Source of the DNA: Triparma columacea
Lineage: Eukaryota; Sar; Bolidophyceae; Parmales; Triparmaceae
Assembly: GCA_030267965.1 (NCBI GenBank)
Contig: BRYA01000310.1
Location: 1 to 64,000 of the forward strand
Direction: 5' to 3'
DNA length: 64,000 nt
Shown: piece after piece, positions 9,965 through 22,114 of the stretch
Layout: the number at the start of each line of letters is the position of its first letter
How positions within the stretch are numbered: position 1 is the stretch's first letter
Position numbers and translations under genes: made by a program
The notes under the pieces: generated by a model
What the model saw: only the letters and a program-made list of their open reading frames with translations
The model's database searches: none
What the model was told of the DNA's origin: nothing

Positions 9965-12950
9965 TCAAGCCATCTCGATGTTATCCTCGTCGTCCTCATT
10001 GACTTGAACTTTGTAGCCCCCTCCTTTTGGCCCCGAGCTCTTTTTTTTGTGCCAAAAGAACAATCCGACGGCTGAAAATGTGATGAAAAACGAGAAAACA
10101 ATTGTCGCTGATCCACCTCCGTTCTTGGTGTCATCAGGTGGGAATGTCCCCCCCCCCCCGCCTCCATTACCCCCAGAAGCACAGTGGTCCATGAGCTGCG
10201 TCCACGACTCAACCACCTTGACGCCTTCAATGTTCTCAAAGATATTCTCAGACCCTGAAGGAGCCGTGAATTTCTTCAATTGGGTGAACAACTCATTGGA
10301 AAAGGCCAAGTCTTTTGCTTTCGTCTTTATTTCCTCGGCACCTTCGGCGACCTTCGAAACTTGCACCGAACAAACACTTTCCCAGCTCTCTTCGGGATTG
10401 TACTCTGTGTTTGGGATCCCAACTTCCACAATGACTTTGGTGCCAAGCACCTCCCCGTCTGCGTTGTCAACATTCTTCCACTCGTCAACCATGACAATTT
10501 GGATGTCTCCCGCGCTGGTCCCGCCCCAGTCGCCAATAGCTCCTGCCCCGCCCAACGCTATGGCCATTGCGTTCTCGAAAAACTGCTCCAGAAAATCGTT
10601 CGAATTTGATACTTTCCACGTAGCCTTTGAAATGGTAATGATAACCTGCATCCTGTACGGAACTATGGAGGTCACAGACGCACAGGATCCCTTGTTGCAG
10701 CTTCTCGTGGAGCTCCCGACTTGGTAGCAGTTCTTGTCTTTCGCGTTGTAGACGCTCTCAATCTTAACTTGTTGGCAGGGAACATCTTCGTCCTCGCTGA
10801 CGTGGCAGGTGCCCCAAAGGTCCTCGCAGAGGTCACCTAAGGTATCGTCGATGTCAGGCGCTGGTGCGGCCTTGTCATTGCAGTAGGAAAGGGTGGCATT
10901 GTCCAAACTTCCTCCTTGGCAAGCGCAACTACAAGGCCTGGCCTCAAAACATTCAGAGTCGTTGCAATTGTCGAACACGACACCGGTGGCAGCCTCTTCA
11001 GCCGCGACGTCAGGGCAAGTCTTACCAGTCCCTGAGGCATCTTTGCGCTTGACGCGGCCCCATAATTCGGTCCCGGTCGAAATATCTTTGAAGCTTCCGT
11101 CTACATTTTCACACACGGTTAACGCGCTGCACTTTTCCTTTACATAGTCGCCGTCGGGAAGGAACTCGCAGTCGCTATTGGGGTTCTCGTCTACTTTGTC
11201 GATGGGAATGGAAGAGTAGTCGCAGTCGGACCTTGCGAAACCTAATACGTTCTCCTGCCAGTCAAACAGAACATCGTGCCCCTGCATGAAGTTGGCGCCC
11301 AAGACACCACCGCTCGACTCTGTGAAGTACAGCCTTGGCGTGTATTCCTTGGTATTGGCGTTGTACTCCATGTAGTGAGAAGGGGGCATGGCGACAAGAA
11401 TGTCATCCTGAGATCCCATTTCATACCCATTGCCAGAGTTCTTCACTAGTCCCTCAGCATCGTTGGGGTTCAAGGACTGCTTGGACCTGAGCTGAACAAC
11501 GACTGTAGGAAGTTGCAGCATGGCTTCCTCTGAGAGCGACCAGTGAGTGTTGGTGTATGTTCTGCCCGTCATCTCCTTGAAAGTGGCTTTGAAGGCAGCC
11601 CCCAACCTGGAGCTGAGATACGTGTCAGTAGTCCCACTGTCAACAATCACACCCTTCCCGCTGTTCATCGAATTTTCGCTGAAAGAAATCGGCTCTAACT
11701 TCTGGTTTTGCTGCGTGGAGCGATTGGAGGGAAGGGATAATTGTTAAGTAAAAGAGAACATTGTATATCGACGTGGCTAGGACGTCAACGTTACGGAAGA
11801 TTGTGCTTCGCAATTTGTTCTCACCTCGCCCACGATGCCCTCGCCCCCCCCCTTCCTGAGGTAGAAACCTGTGACGTGAACCGTAAACCATCCCGACTTC
11901 TTCTCATTCTGCACGAAAAGCATTTGGCTCGTGTGCCACCTCGTGTCAACGCCGCCGAAAACCATTGCTCCGCTCCCTACTCCGTGCTCCTTCTCGTAAT
12001 AGTCGTGCCTCTGGAAGCACATGGTAAACCTGTTGTGGGTGATCTGGTTTGATTGGTAGAGCTTGTTGACGAAGGTTGCCTCTTGCGCGCTCATGCCCAT
12101 AATGCCGTTTGCAAGTTGAGTCCGAAAGAGCCCAGTCTCAGCATACTGGCAGCCAAACATGAAGTCATCAAGGGCAAACCTGTTGGCAAAGTCTGCATTC
12201 GTCTCATCATCCATGTCCCTTCCAACCCAAAATTTATCCTTGCCCTGGTACGCATGCCAGCTGCTTCCCTCGGTGTAAGACTGGGTGAGTGCGAGAGGGG
12301 GTGGGAAAGTAGCAAGCGGCAAGCGGGTTAGTGGGTAAGTGGGCCGAGGGAAGAGGAAGGAGGGGGGGGGAAAGAAGCACAAAGCGAAATTCAATGCGAC
12401 CCTTACTAACCTGAGAAAACTCACAACGACTGTTGCTGCAATGACCCCCCGGATCACACTCGGTGCAGCCCAACTGCTTAAAGGACGTAGACTTGGTCGG
12501 GTCGAAGTAGTTGTTCGTATGATAGCTCTCCCCACAATCCTTGCATCCCACACAAGGAAAGGCGGTGTAGTGCGATCCAGTATCGACGATGAGAGTCTGT
12601 CTCTGGGCGACAGGCGTGCCCACCCACACATCGGCATAGTGGGTTCCAATTCCTTGAAACAAAGGAGTTATTTGCTCTGTCCCATCAGCCGTGCTATCAA
12701 TTGGAGATGATTGAAGCCTTCGACGCCTCGCTTCGAATTCTCTTTCGTGACGACTCAGCATACGGTGCTCTTCTTCGTCTTCAATCAATTTATTTGATAT
12801 TTCGTAATGAAATAAGGGCAAAATGCGGGCTCCCCAGATACCCACAGCGGGCAGTGAGGGTTGGGATTCCACTCCTCCATTCCCGCTGGAAGCCAAGCAC
12901 CAAGTAAATTGACTAAGAGCTAAGACAACACAGCAGATATAAAACTTCAT
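9965..12950 (-). CDS. Pepsin-type aspartyl protease with C-terminal membrane anchor
   Basis: Exons 12950-12411, 12280-11825 and 11710-9965 give 913 residues. I chose the ATG at 12950 because it starts a good signal peptide; an in-frame ATG at 12977 would add nine residues. The two catalytic motifs are present: VDTGS (Asp 123) and VDSGTT (Asp 356), the hallmark of family A1. After the protease core comes a roughly 400-residue region with a Cys-rich block, then a Gly-rich linker, one membrane helix near the C-terminus and a short polar tail ending in DEDDNIEMA. It is a type I membrane protease of the secretory pathway or cell surface. A basic RRRRLQ stretch near residues 75-80 may mark propeptide processing. 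Substrates are unknown. Confidence 0.9.
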
Positions 12951-13046
12951 GCGATCAACAACAAGATGCACACCCAAGGATAAAAACAGAAGGCAAAAAA
13001 TATTTCGGATTATTTCCGATTATTTCTGAATTATTCAATTTCCACC
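12951..13046. promoter_or_regulatory. 96-base shared upstream region
   Basis: It lies between the divergent start codons of the aspartyl protease (12950) and the EGF/methyltransferase gene (13047). It holds three tandem copies of TTATTTC-like sequence near 13000-13035. Assigned by position. Confidence 0.4.
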
Positions 13047-14620
13047 ATGGGTAGCGACAACGCGAAAAAATCACAGACATGGAAGCTCAGTCCGCTCGCA
13101 CTTGCCATTATTGGTATCCTGCTTATTTCCCATCTGCCTAAGGGGGAAAATGTGAATTCGAACAATACGCAGCCTGTAACTTCTCAGACCCATGTGACGG
13201 GTTCTATCCCGTGCCCAGTGTCTGTACCGTGTCCAGCCTCTCCGCCGAGTCCAATCTCAGTTGTCGCCAACGCTCCTTCTTCAGCAAGCAGTAGCAGCAA
13301 AGTTTCCGAATTTTACGAACCCACTAGGCCATACCAGATAACCTCAGAGAGTCCCAACGATCGCTTCTCGAGGATCGGCCCTGCCGCAAGACAGATGGGT
13401 CAGGAGTACTTGGAAGCGATCAAATCTCAGGACAAGGTGAGATGGGGAGGATTGCAAGTAGGATTTTGAACGAGGCATTTTCTCTTCAACGTAACCAACC
13501 TTTTCTTGCGCTCGCTTCGTTTGGCGCCACAGGGGCTTGTAGGAATGAAGAGTGGGGCGCTTGCCGACATTCCTACCACCGACGCTAAGGCCGTTGTGGA
13601 TTATGTGCAGCAGGTGGGATGGGGTAATAGCGACGTTTTTATGACACACGATCAGTCGCACGCCGGGAGCTGCATTACCTACAACGGGAATTGCAATCTG
13701 CATGGTGAAAATTTGCTTGGAAGGTGCTTCTGCATGCCCGGATGGGCGGGGGAGCAATGCGAGAGCGAGTCCACCAAGGTGCCGTGCACGCACAAGGATG
13801 ATAAGTGTTTCTTCTCCCCCGAGGCAGGAGTCTTTGCGATAAGGTGAGCTGCAAGTCCCCCTTTGAATACGCGCTATCAAATTGTACGCGCCACACCACT
13901 AACAACCCCTTGCCTTGCAGCTACGCTCGATGGGAAATGTCCCAGGAGGCTGAGAAAAGAACCTGGAACAAGATCTCCAACGGCCAGGCGACGTTTGATA
14001 GGACAGACGAGCACATGACAGACTTCGACGAGTATAAACCGGTTGGGGAGATAGGAGCTAATCTCGGAAAATTCATGGAAGTGGGGTCAGGACCTTGGAC
14101 GCAGTCCTATTGGATGATGAAGTCGAGGCAGTTCAAGGTCGATCGCTATGTCGTCCTTGATCCTGGCGTTATCTCATACGTCGGAAACGTCAAGTCCACC
14201 GTCTTTAGGAGGGGGGAAATTCCCGGGTATGAGGGGAAGACTGTTGTCATCAACGCGGGCGGCGAGCACCTAGACATCTTTGAGGAATCGTTTGACACCG
14301 TCATGATGGTAAATGTTCTGCAACACGTCAATAATGCGGTCATGCTATTGAGGAATGTGTACAACTCCATCAAGCCTGGTGGGTTGTTAATTTTCAGTGA
14401 TTGTTGGATGACCGAGGCTCAGGAGGAGGAAGGTCCCGACTATAGGTTCTGGCTTGATATCGTTTATCACCCTATCAGGATGAAGAGGGCCGTCTTCGAG
14501 CAGTTCTTATCGGGTTTCGATCCGATTTATGACGTGCGAGACCTGGATGCTTTTGCCTACCTGACCGAAGGTAGAGATAAACGCGGAACGTACTTTGTTG
14601 GGCGAAAAAAGATCTGTTAG
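13047..14620 (+). CDS. Membrane-anchored EGF-like / methyltransferase protein
   Basis: Exons 13047-13436, 13533-13843 and 13921-14620 give 466 residues. Residues 13-31 form a signal anchor, followed by a Pro-, Ser- and Cys-rich stalk. Around residues 177-210 there is an EGF-like module (C...NGNC...GRCFCMPGWAGEQC). From about 265 to 400 lies a class I SAM-dependent methyltransferase fold: FMEVGSGPW as motif I, YVVLDPG after strand 2, and VMMVNVLQHV with KPGGLLIFSD as the post-I motifs. The predicted topology puts the enzyme in the lumen or outside the cell. The closest general families are type-11/glycan-type methyltransferases; the acceptor is unknown. Frame and phase agree across all three exons. 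Confidence 0.82.
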
Positions 14621-14693
14621 ATCTTTAAACAAGCCAGTGTTTCTGTGAGCAATCGATGTATTTCTTATTTTTTAATCCCACACATCCTTTCAT

Positions 14694-17600
14694 TTATTCT
14701 AGCTTGTCCTCTCCCCAAATGTCGCTGAAGAAAAAAGCGCACTCCCGCTTGGCCATGGTGGAGTTCAGGCTTCCCAGACATTTCGGCTCGCCGTCCTCTC
14801 CTAGGAACGCCTCAACACCACCGTCGTCCCTTTGCCTCCTTCCCCATTCCCTGCCAGACTTTTGGCCGAATCCTAGTCTTCCTTCTGTGCCCTCCTTCCC
14901 CTTCCCTCCCCGATCAGCACCCTGGCTGATAAGTTTTCTGCTTCTGACAATTGCGTTGTCGCACTCGAGGCAGAGGACAACGGAACACTGTCCTGGCTCG
15001 CCCGCGACCAAGTCAATGAGCTCGTCTTTCTTCATGCCGTACCCCCCTCCTTTGCTCCCTACGGTGGTCGCCGTCCCTTCCTCATCTCTGATTTGCCACC
15101 ACTTGGTTGCACTCCTCACCGTGAACCAGATAAGCCTGGCGCCCACAATTACAAAACTGCTATCGCTCCTTTTTACTGCATCAATAACCTTTGCAAGCCC
15201 GCTGCTCCTCAGAACGTCGCTTGGGACAACGACGCACACAGTCTCATTCAGGGTGATACTCCCCCGAACAAAAATTTTCTCCTCAAAGTCGTCAACCAGA
15301 CCCTCTTGTTTGAAGCCTTGGAATCCCTCCATCGTCCCCCCTCCTGTTGTAGCTGCAGAATACATACCCCCCGCCCATTTTTTCTCGTCACACGCCACCT
15401 TGAGGTTCCAGTTTCCCTTTCCGTAAATTCCGTCCATTCCCTCAGAGTTATCCATCACATCAATGTCTTTGAGACTGGCACCGCTGCCCGCAACACCAAC
15501 TCCAGCAATTTCGGACCATTTAGCCGCTCCGTTGAATCTCCTCAAGCCTAAAAGGGCCTGTCCCTTTTCCACCAACCTCAGACCAACGAGATCGAACCCC
15601 CCTCTCTCAGCTCTTTTCAAGACGTTGCCAAGGCGGTCGGCTCGATTAACCCTGAGAGCGACTATTTCATTTGGAAGGCGCTCGGGGAACAATTCCTCCA
15701 CCTGGGCAACCCCTACTTCGTCGGGTGTGAAGAGATGGCAGATCACCCTGTACGTGGCCTCTCTAGAGACACCTCTGGCGACGGCCGGCTCGTCGTCGTC
15801 GCCTGCGAACATCGCCTTAACGCAGTTAGGGTTGAAGTTCCTTGCGGCGAGGCTCCCTCCCTCCATTTTCTCCGGCCCAACCCTGTCCTTCAATGCCTTC
15901 CTAAAGCCAGGCTTTCCCTTCATCACTAGGGCCAAGCACCGCCCTCCCTGTAGCACTTTTCCCATTGCAGCTGCGTCTTTTTCTACAATTGTCAAGTCCC
16001 TTGCGATGCGCTCGGCCAATTCTTTGCACAGCCCGTTAACCATTTTGGCTGCCAATATCTCTGACTGGAATTTGCAACGAGGTGTACGAGTTCCTAAGAC
16101 GGTATTGGTCCTTACTTCGACGCCGTCTATAGTGGGGAAAGGCGACAAGAGGATGTTGGTGAGGGTGCCGATTGGCACGTCCACTCCAGTGAAGTCCCTT
16201 TTCAAGGAGTCTGGAGTTACGACAATGACCTGCACTTCGTCGATCTCTCCTTTGTATTGATCCAAGATTGGACCCGGGGTGTTCCCGATAGCTAGAGATG
16301 AATCTTCTTTGAGAGGTAAAGTTGCGAGTAACTCCTCCGTTGCCTCCCTGTCATCAATTTTGACTCCTTCAACGCCCTCGAGACCCAGATAGTCTTTGCG
16401 CAGCGAAGCGCCCCCCCCCTCTCCTTCGCATAAGATCGTCGTAGGCGCCACTCCCTTGAGTTCTGTTATCTTGAAACCTGCTGTCGAGACAATCGCATCT
16501 AAAACCTTTCCGAGAAGCTTGCTGTTGGGCACCTTGACTTGACAAGATGCGACGCCGCTGGGAGACAGGTAATAAGCGGGTCTCACGGGAGGAGGCTTGA
16601 TGCTCGACACCCAACGCGATCCTTGGCCTCCCGTCTCTCCAACCTCCTTCAGGGATTCTTTCTTGCGGCTCGGCCACGCCCCCCCCACACCTTCCTTCTC
16701 TCCCTTCATGAACGTCTGAGCTTGGCTGAGAGTAGAAGTCGAAGAGATCTCTATACGCATCCTCCCGCCAAAGAAGAATTGCAGTTCTCTTAGCGAATTG
16801 CGTGCCATATTTGGCACCGACCTGACGAGGTTCCTGTTCTTGTCCTTCCCGTGCTTGGCCCTGAGAGAATGTGGGTCGGTCCTCCTGGCAAGCATAGGAT
16901 CCGTTGGGCCTACTGCGTTTGCCCAGCGCGTACTGGCAGATGGACCTCGAATCGCCATCACCAGTTTCCATCCGCAGTCGAAACCCTTCAAGCTTGAGAG
17001 GGTGGAACTAGCCTCTGCTATCATATCCTCGTCACATTCCAAGTATCGCAGGCCAACTAGTGCCAGGCCGTTCTCCTCCGGAGCAGCAAGCAAGGCCGCC
17101 AGGTGCTTAGCGTTATTGAGAGTGTGAATCTTAACGACTGCGGCGATGGTCTCCAAGAATACGCCGTTTTCCTTGATCTCCGAGAGGGGAGGTAACGATG
17201 AGTATGATGGTAGCGATGGGCGCACGGCGACTGCCCCTAAAGAGGTGAAGTGAGGCTGACGAGAGAATAGCCTCAGCGGGTGGTTCAGGGCAACACCGTT
17301 GTGCTCTGCATTCTCACTGGTTCCAGTCAACTTTGTCACAACAGCGGCACACGTAGGAAGACTTGCGTCTATTTCGTCAAACAGTCTGTCCTCCTTTTTC
17401 AAGCACACGAATGTTCTCCTAACGGTATCGCCAGGGTTGAGATGAGGAGCGAGAAGGGATGGCTGCGATAGTGTTTCGGTTCCCTTCTGTGCTGTCATGC
17501 AAAGTCCGCAAAGCAAATAGTGGTTTGAGCAAATGAAGTCTGCAACTTCTTTGAACCCTGACGATTCTTCAAAAGCGTACACTCTGAAGGCCTTGAGATC

Positions 17601-19776
17601 GAAAGGTTCGGTAACCGTCGGGAGATTTGGATCAGAAATTGCTTTCCAGGCGATCGGGTCAACTAAGGCGGGGAGCTGAGGAAGGAAACCAACCTCGTTG
17701 TCGAATAGCGCAGAGTTCTTGTATTGTGAGAAAATTGCCTTTGCGATTGTGGCCTTTTGCTCTAGAAAAGGTGGCGGCGACGCCTTCTCGCTGACAGAGG
17801 GTTCTAAGGGGGTGGTAGCTTTGCCTTTGGGAAGGGGGGCTTTCTGGGTGGGGGTTGGCATAGCAAGAGTAGCAGCGGCTGCCCGTCGAATTTCTGCCTC
17901 CCTCCTTGCATCGGCTTCCAAATGTGCCCTCGCTCTTGCCCTTTCGTAGGATGCCTTTGCCTCCTCTGTTTCTCTGATGAGTTGTTCCTCGAAGGCGCGA
18001 TTGTCTACAGTGGCTTCCTCCTGTTCGTCCCCATGCTGTGCGCCCCCTTCGTTCTCCTTGGCTTCTTCGTCTTCCTCCTGGACGACTACTACCTTCTCCT
18101 CCAATTTCACCTCTTCGTCGACAAACTCCTCCACCTCGACGACCATACCTTCCTCCTCGGCCACACCTTCCTCCTCGACCACCTCCTCCTCGACCACCTC
18201 TTCCTGCTCGGCCACACCTTTCTCCATTTGTTTTATTTGCTGCTGCTCGACGTCCGTCTCTTTGGCCTTCTTAGCAGAGACCTTTCTAACAACGTTAAAC
18301 GATGGCGTGGAGTCCTTGCTTAGCGCCCCCTTTCCCCTCATGTTCTTCCTCCTCATGGCCCAGGCCCTGTCGTCGTCGGAATCTTCGTCCTCGGATGAAT
18401 CCGAATTTCCTCCAATGTATCCACCCCTTCCTCCTCCACCGCCCTCCCCCCCCCTCCCACCTCTCCCACGTCTCACACTGCCGCGCATTCTTCCTCCCAT
18501 GGCAAACCTGCTTTGCATCGGCGGGACGAGCTTCTCAGGAGACGTCCTTGCAGGTGCTGGTGGCGGTTGCAAGCGGCATTCATCCTCCTCCTCCTCCTCC
18601 TCCTCCTCCTCCTCCTCCTCCTCCTCTTCGTCGTCATTTTCTTCCTCCTCCCTGACGCCAGTACCCCTTGGTGTCGCCTTTTCCACCGGCTTGCTCGTCC
18701 TCACAGGGGCTGGGTTCTCGTCTAGGTACTTGAGGACCCACCCCAAGTCTGATTCTTCTCCTTCGTCGCATTTGTCCACAGCCTCGCTCTCAAGAGAGTC
18801 GAGAACGACGTCAATGGCGTGGGCTATGTCTGCACCCATTTCGACACCTCCGCTGATGCCGCTTCCCATCGTCGAGGCCGAAGCCTTCTCGGCACGCTTC
18901 TTCGCAGCCAAAGGATCGTCTCCCTGTGCGTCCACGCTGTCCTCATTGAACCTGTTCTTCAGCCGCTCTCGCTGTTCCGAAAGCTCCAACCTAATTCTCT
19001 CCTTCTCCTCCCTTTCCCTCTTCTCTGCCCTTTCCTTGAGTTCCCTGTCCCTTCTGAACTGCACCGCGTTAGCAATCTCAGGAGGCAAATTCTGGAGGTC
19101 GACCTCTCCGCTGCCGCCAGCAGACCCACCGAGAGCAGAGAGCGCCTTGTCGAACGCAGCCTCGTTCCTCTGCCTGTGTTCTCTTTCCTTGTCCTCCATA
19201 TCCTTGAGCCATTTCTGCAATGGAAGGAGGGGACGGGGATGAGATCGAACATTGTCCACACCTTCTGTAACACCCACTCCTTCTGTAACACCCACTCCTT
19301 CTGTAGAAAAAACCTTGAGCACTCACCTTGCTGTCCCATGAGTGGGCAGATTTAGTTTTGGCGGCCCCACCGCTAGACTCAAAGACCCTATCCCCTTGTC
19401 CGGATACCGAGGAAGGCACGCGGCCGCCCTTACTGCTGAGCTTGCTTCCTAAGTGCTTGTTCATTTCCTTCTCCATCTCAGCCTCAGCCAACTTCATCTC
19501 CTTATCAACATTGAAATCGAAGGGCGAGGATGACGAGTATGAGAACTCGGGCGCCGGGGGAATTATTGGTAGGATATCGGAGCCCCCGTCCACACACCCG
19601 TCCACACCTCCATCAATTTTCTTAGGGTTTGATGCAAGGCCTGTCTTTGAAGCAAAAGCAACTCGAACATCCTCAGCCGTAAGGCTTCTTGATAGTTTGA
19701 TGGAGAGAACCTTTGCTGCCTCGCCGAAGTTGAATTTGTTTGCTCTCACACACGCTTTGATATTCTCAAAATCCAT
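14694..19776 (-). CDS. Giant protein with several degenerate NDK-like domains
   Basis: Two exons, 19776-19327 and 19214-14694, give 1,656 residues. The first half is charged and coiled-coil-like with an uninterrupted poly-Glu run. From about residue 716 the chain shows repeated folds resembling nucleoside diphosphate kinase: about 716-960 (ends NMARNSLRELQFFF), 1050-1305 (ends REATYRVICHLF), 1325-1420 and 1473-1645 (ends AKRECAFFF). In each, the end helix and the xxFFF-type finish of NDKs can be seen, but the NxxHGSD active-site loop with its phospho-His is missing. They are probably structural. Multi-NDK proteins occur in axonemes (for example NME8/TXNDC3), so a flagellar role is plausible but inferred. 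The NDK assignment rests on pattern reading. Confidence 0.6.
18581..18627. repeat. Triplet repeat encoding poly-Glu
   Basis: A run of TCC/CTC triplets on the plus strand reads as about 16 consecutive Glu codons in the minus-strand multi-NDK gene. Confidence 0.9.
19261..19308. repeat. 18-bp tandem repeat in intron
   Basis: The unit CCTTCTGTAACACCCACT occurs at 19261-19278 and 19279-19296 and starts a third time (CCTTCTGTAG). It sits in the single intron of the multi-NDK gene. Confidence 0.9.
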
Positions 19777-20055
19777 TCCTAAATTCCAAATTTGGGGGGG
19801 GGTACTTTGAGCTCAAAGAGAAGGCATCCATTGGGCAAGAACAAAAACATTCCCTGTTGCCAACCGCGCTATTCTATACACATCTAAAACCTACGACTCG
19901 CAGATTCTTCTTTCCTGGTCAATCACAGCGCATTTTTTTCTGTGTTTTGAAAAGTCCCAGCCCTAGAAGCCCCACCCACCCTGCCTGTCACTCGAGGAGG
20001 GAGACCAAAGAGGGCCCTTCATTCCTCAGAAAAGAATCGTCCGAAGCAATTTCTC
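19777..20055. promoter_or_regulatory. Divergent upstream region (279 bases)
   Basis: It separates the facing start codons at 19776 and 20056. No motif is identified. Confidence 0.35.
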
Positions 20056-20853
20056 ATGATGGACGTCAACACGGACTTCTCTAAAATTGAGAACGATAGG
20101 GTTGGGCTTGTAACACCCAGCTATCAATCCTCCACACCCCTGTTCTCACCATCATCGTCGGCAGCCTCTTCGCCTGGCATTCAGGGCAATGCACAGCGCC
20201 CCCTAATTTTCCCTTCTGATTCGCCACCTCCTGTTTATAGCCCGGATGAGAAGGAGTCTTTGGGCGGGCCTCTTGTTTTCTCCCCCTTTGATTCACCCTC
20301 TCCTGTGGATGTGGCCGAGGCAGCGGCGGACGTGGATCTGGCCGAGGCAGCGGCGGACATGGATGTGGCCGAGGCAGCGGCTTTAGTTCTAAACTTTTAC
20401 TCAAACCCGATAATAATAGCACCTGATGGCGCCATAAGGCCGGTACCAGACAACAAGAAGAAAAAGAAGAGCAAGAGGAAACCATTGAGATTTGGGAGCG
20501 GAGGAATTCTCAAGGTTTGCGGGACAGCAGGCTGTACGTACTCAACCAAGAGGGGCGACCACATGAGAAGGCACAAGATGAACATGCACAGCGTGGGGTT
20601 GAAGTGGCATTATTGCAACATTGGGGAGTGCACGTACAAATGCAAGAGGAAGGAGGCTCTAACGAGGCACCAGGCGAGCATCCACGACGAAACGAGGTGG
20701 CACGAGTGCCTTTTTTTGGGCTGCAATTTCAAGAATCGGACAAAAAATTTCATTAAATTGCACTGGAAAGAGGCTCATCAGGGCAACTTGGTTCTGGAAG
20801 CCCCGCCACCCCCTAGCTCTACCAGTGCATTAGTCGGAGTTAACCAGCGTTAA
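20056..20853 (+). CDS. C2H2 zinc-finger protein, three fingers
   Basis: A single exon encodes 265 residues. The first half is disordered, Ser/Pro-rich, with an Ala/Glu/Asp-rich repeat near residues 85-110. A Lys-rich stretch (about 133-145, a likely nuclear signal) precedes three C2H2 fingers of the type C-x4-C-x12-H-x4-H: one from VCGTAGC, one from YCNIGEC and one from ECLFLGC, spaced about 30 residues apart. Tandem C2H2 fingers usually bind DNA, so a nuclear regulator is likely. The target is unknown. The next ATG is one codon later; either start works. Confidence 0.85.
   Translation: MMDVNTDFSKIENDRVGLVTPSYQSSTPLFSPSSSAASSPGIQGNAQRPLIFPSDSPPPVYSPDEKESLGGPLVFSPFDSPSPVDVAEAAADVDLAEAAADMDVAEAAALVLNFYSNPIIIAPDGAIRPVPDNKKKKKSKRKPLRFGSGGILKVCGTAGCTYSTKRGDHMRRHKMNMHSVGLKWHYCNIGECTYKCKRKEALTRHQASIHDETRWHECLFLGCNFKNRTKNFIKLHWKEAHQGNLVLEAPPPPSSTSALVGVNQR
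20308..20382 (+). repeat. 27-bp coding minisatellite, 3 copies
   Basis: Units start at 20308, 20335 and 20362 and encode D-(V/L)-AEAAAD-x. They lie in the disordered part of the zinc-finger protein. Confidence 0.9.
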
Positions 20854-20888
20854 GTGAGAAATTTATGAGTTGTGTTAAACACATTCGA

Positions 20889-22114
20889 TTAGAATTTCGG
20901 CGGGTCAAGCATTTGATCGTCGAGCCAGTTCTCAACGCCTGGTATGGCTATTGCTGGCTCAAAGAAACCCTGATTTATGCCAATGTTTACGATCCCTCTG
21001 TGCGTCAGAACCTCCTCAAAGATAAAAACGACAAATGCCACCATGGCCGCCCTGCCGTCCCAGATCTCCCTCTCCTGCATCGCCCTCTTCTCTTCGTAGG
21101 ACGCTCCGACAATGATGCTCAGGGGGTCCCAGAAGCAGTCTCCAGGCAATCTTGCTTCCCCCGTCTCTTCCTTGTTGGCATTAGCCCATATGTCCAGGTA
21201 TCCAAGTCCCATGATGCACATAGTCATGAAAAGTGGCACGTACGGCAAGGTTGGTCCACCGTATATGACCGAGAACTGCAACGAGCGGGTGTGTTAGAGT
21301 CGCCGTTTTCAGGACGCAGGGAAAAAGTTTAGGAACCAAGGTTCCGCGTGATATGCATGCTACAGTCAGGGTTACATTGCAGCCTTCTTACCTCATAATC
21401 AGGAGGGAAGACAAGCCTATCCCAGAGCTCCTGAAGGGGCCATAATAATGCTGCGAGCATTGCCACCCTGCCGTGGCGGACCTCGCAGTCGCGATAGTCT
21501 CGAAGTATCAGCGAGGAGGGCCTGGATAGGTGCGAAGGAGGAATGATAAGGGGGATGTTTTCAACTTAATACAAATTATTATTTCGTACTCACCGTTTTT
21601 TCACCTGCCTAGTCCCGTCAATAAGCTGGAGCCGGTTCTTGTGCAACACTACGAAAGGGTCCAGCTTGCTGAAACCAAAGGGGTCAAATCCCAAGTCACC
21701 AGGAAGAGACTTATCGCCAACCACCATATCCACAGGGAGGGTCTCCGAGGAAATAGCACGAAGGAGGTTAGCAGACGCAATGTTGTCCGACAATTCACTA
21801 AGCGCATCGACGTCAAAAGCTGTCTCAAAGGCCAACAGATCCTCCACATCAGGTTCACCTCCATCATCGTGGTCGTTTAAAAAGGAGAGCAAGTTATCTT
21901 CTGATAAAGATATTTCGACCATATCGTCATTTGCATCATTGTTTGTGGAGTCTGTCCGTGCCCGCCCTGCCAAAAGGGGGGAAATTGGAGTTGATATTCT
22001 TCTTTTGTGTTGGCGGCGTGTGGTGTATTTGTGGGATTGGGGAGTTTGTGGAGGGTTCGGGGCAAAAGAAGTGGCCGCTGAGATCAAGGTGATCGCTATG
22101 AGGGCGTAAAGCAT
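20889..22114 (-). CDS. Divergent chlorophyll a/c light-harvesting family protein
   Basis: Exons 22114-21594, 21521-21392 and 21275-20889 give 345 residues. The N-terminus is a signal peptide ending in ATSFAP, the ASAF-type site of red secondary plastids, followed by a basic transit-like stretch. The mature part shows LHC landmarks: LPGDLGFDPFGFS before helix 1, CEVRHGRVAML in helix 1, LPGDCFWDPL, then EIWDGRAAMVAF in the third helix. The protein should sit in the thylakoid membrane. It differs from normal members: it is over 100 residues longer, with an acidic insert (about residues 60-130) between the transit peptide and helix 1, and CFWDP replaces the usual GFDP. It may be an LHC-like assembly or photoprotection protein rather than an antenna. 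Confidence 0.85.

Noticed and set aside
17977..19242. Long plus-strand open frame rich in Ser
   Set aside because: It is the antisense shadow of the Glu/Asp/Lys-rich multi-NDK gene; composition mirrors the real minus-strand codons and no domain is seen.
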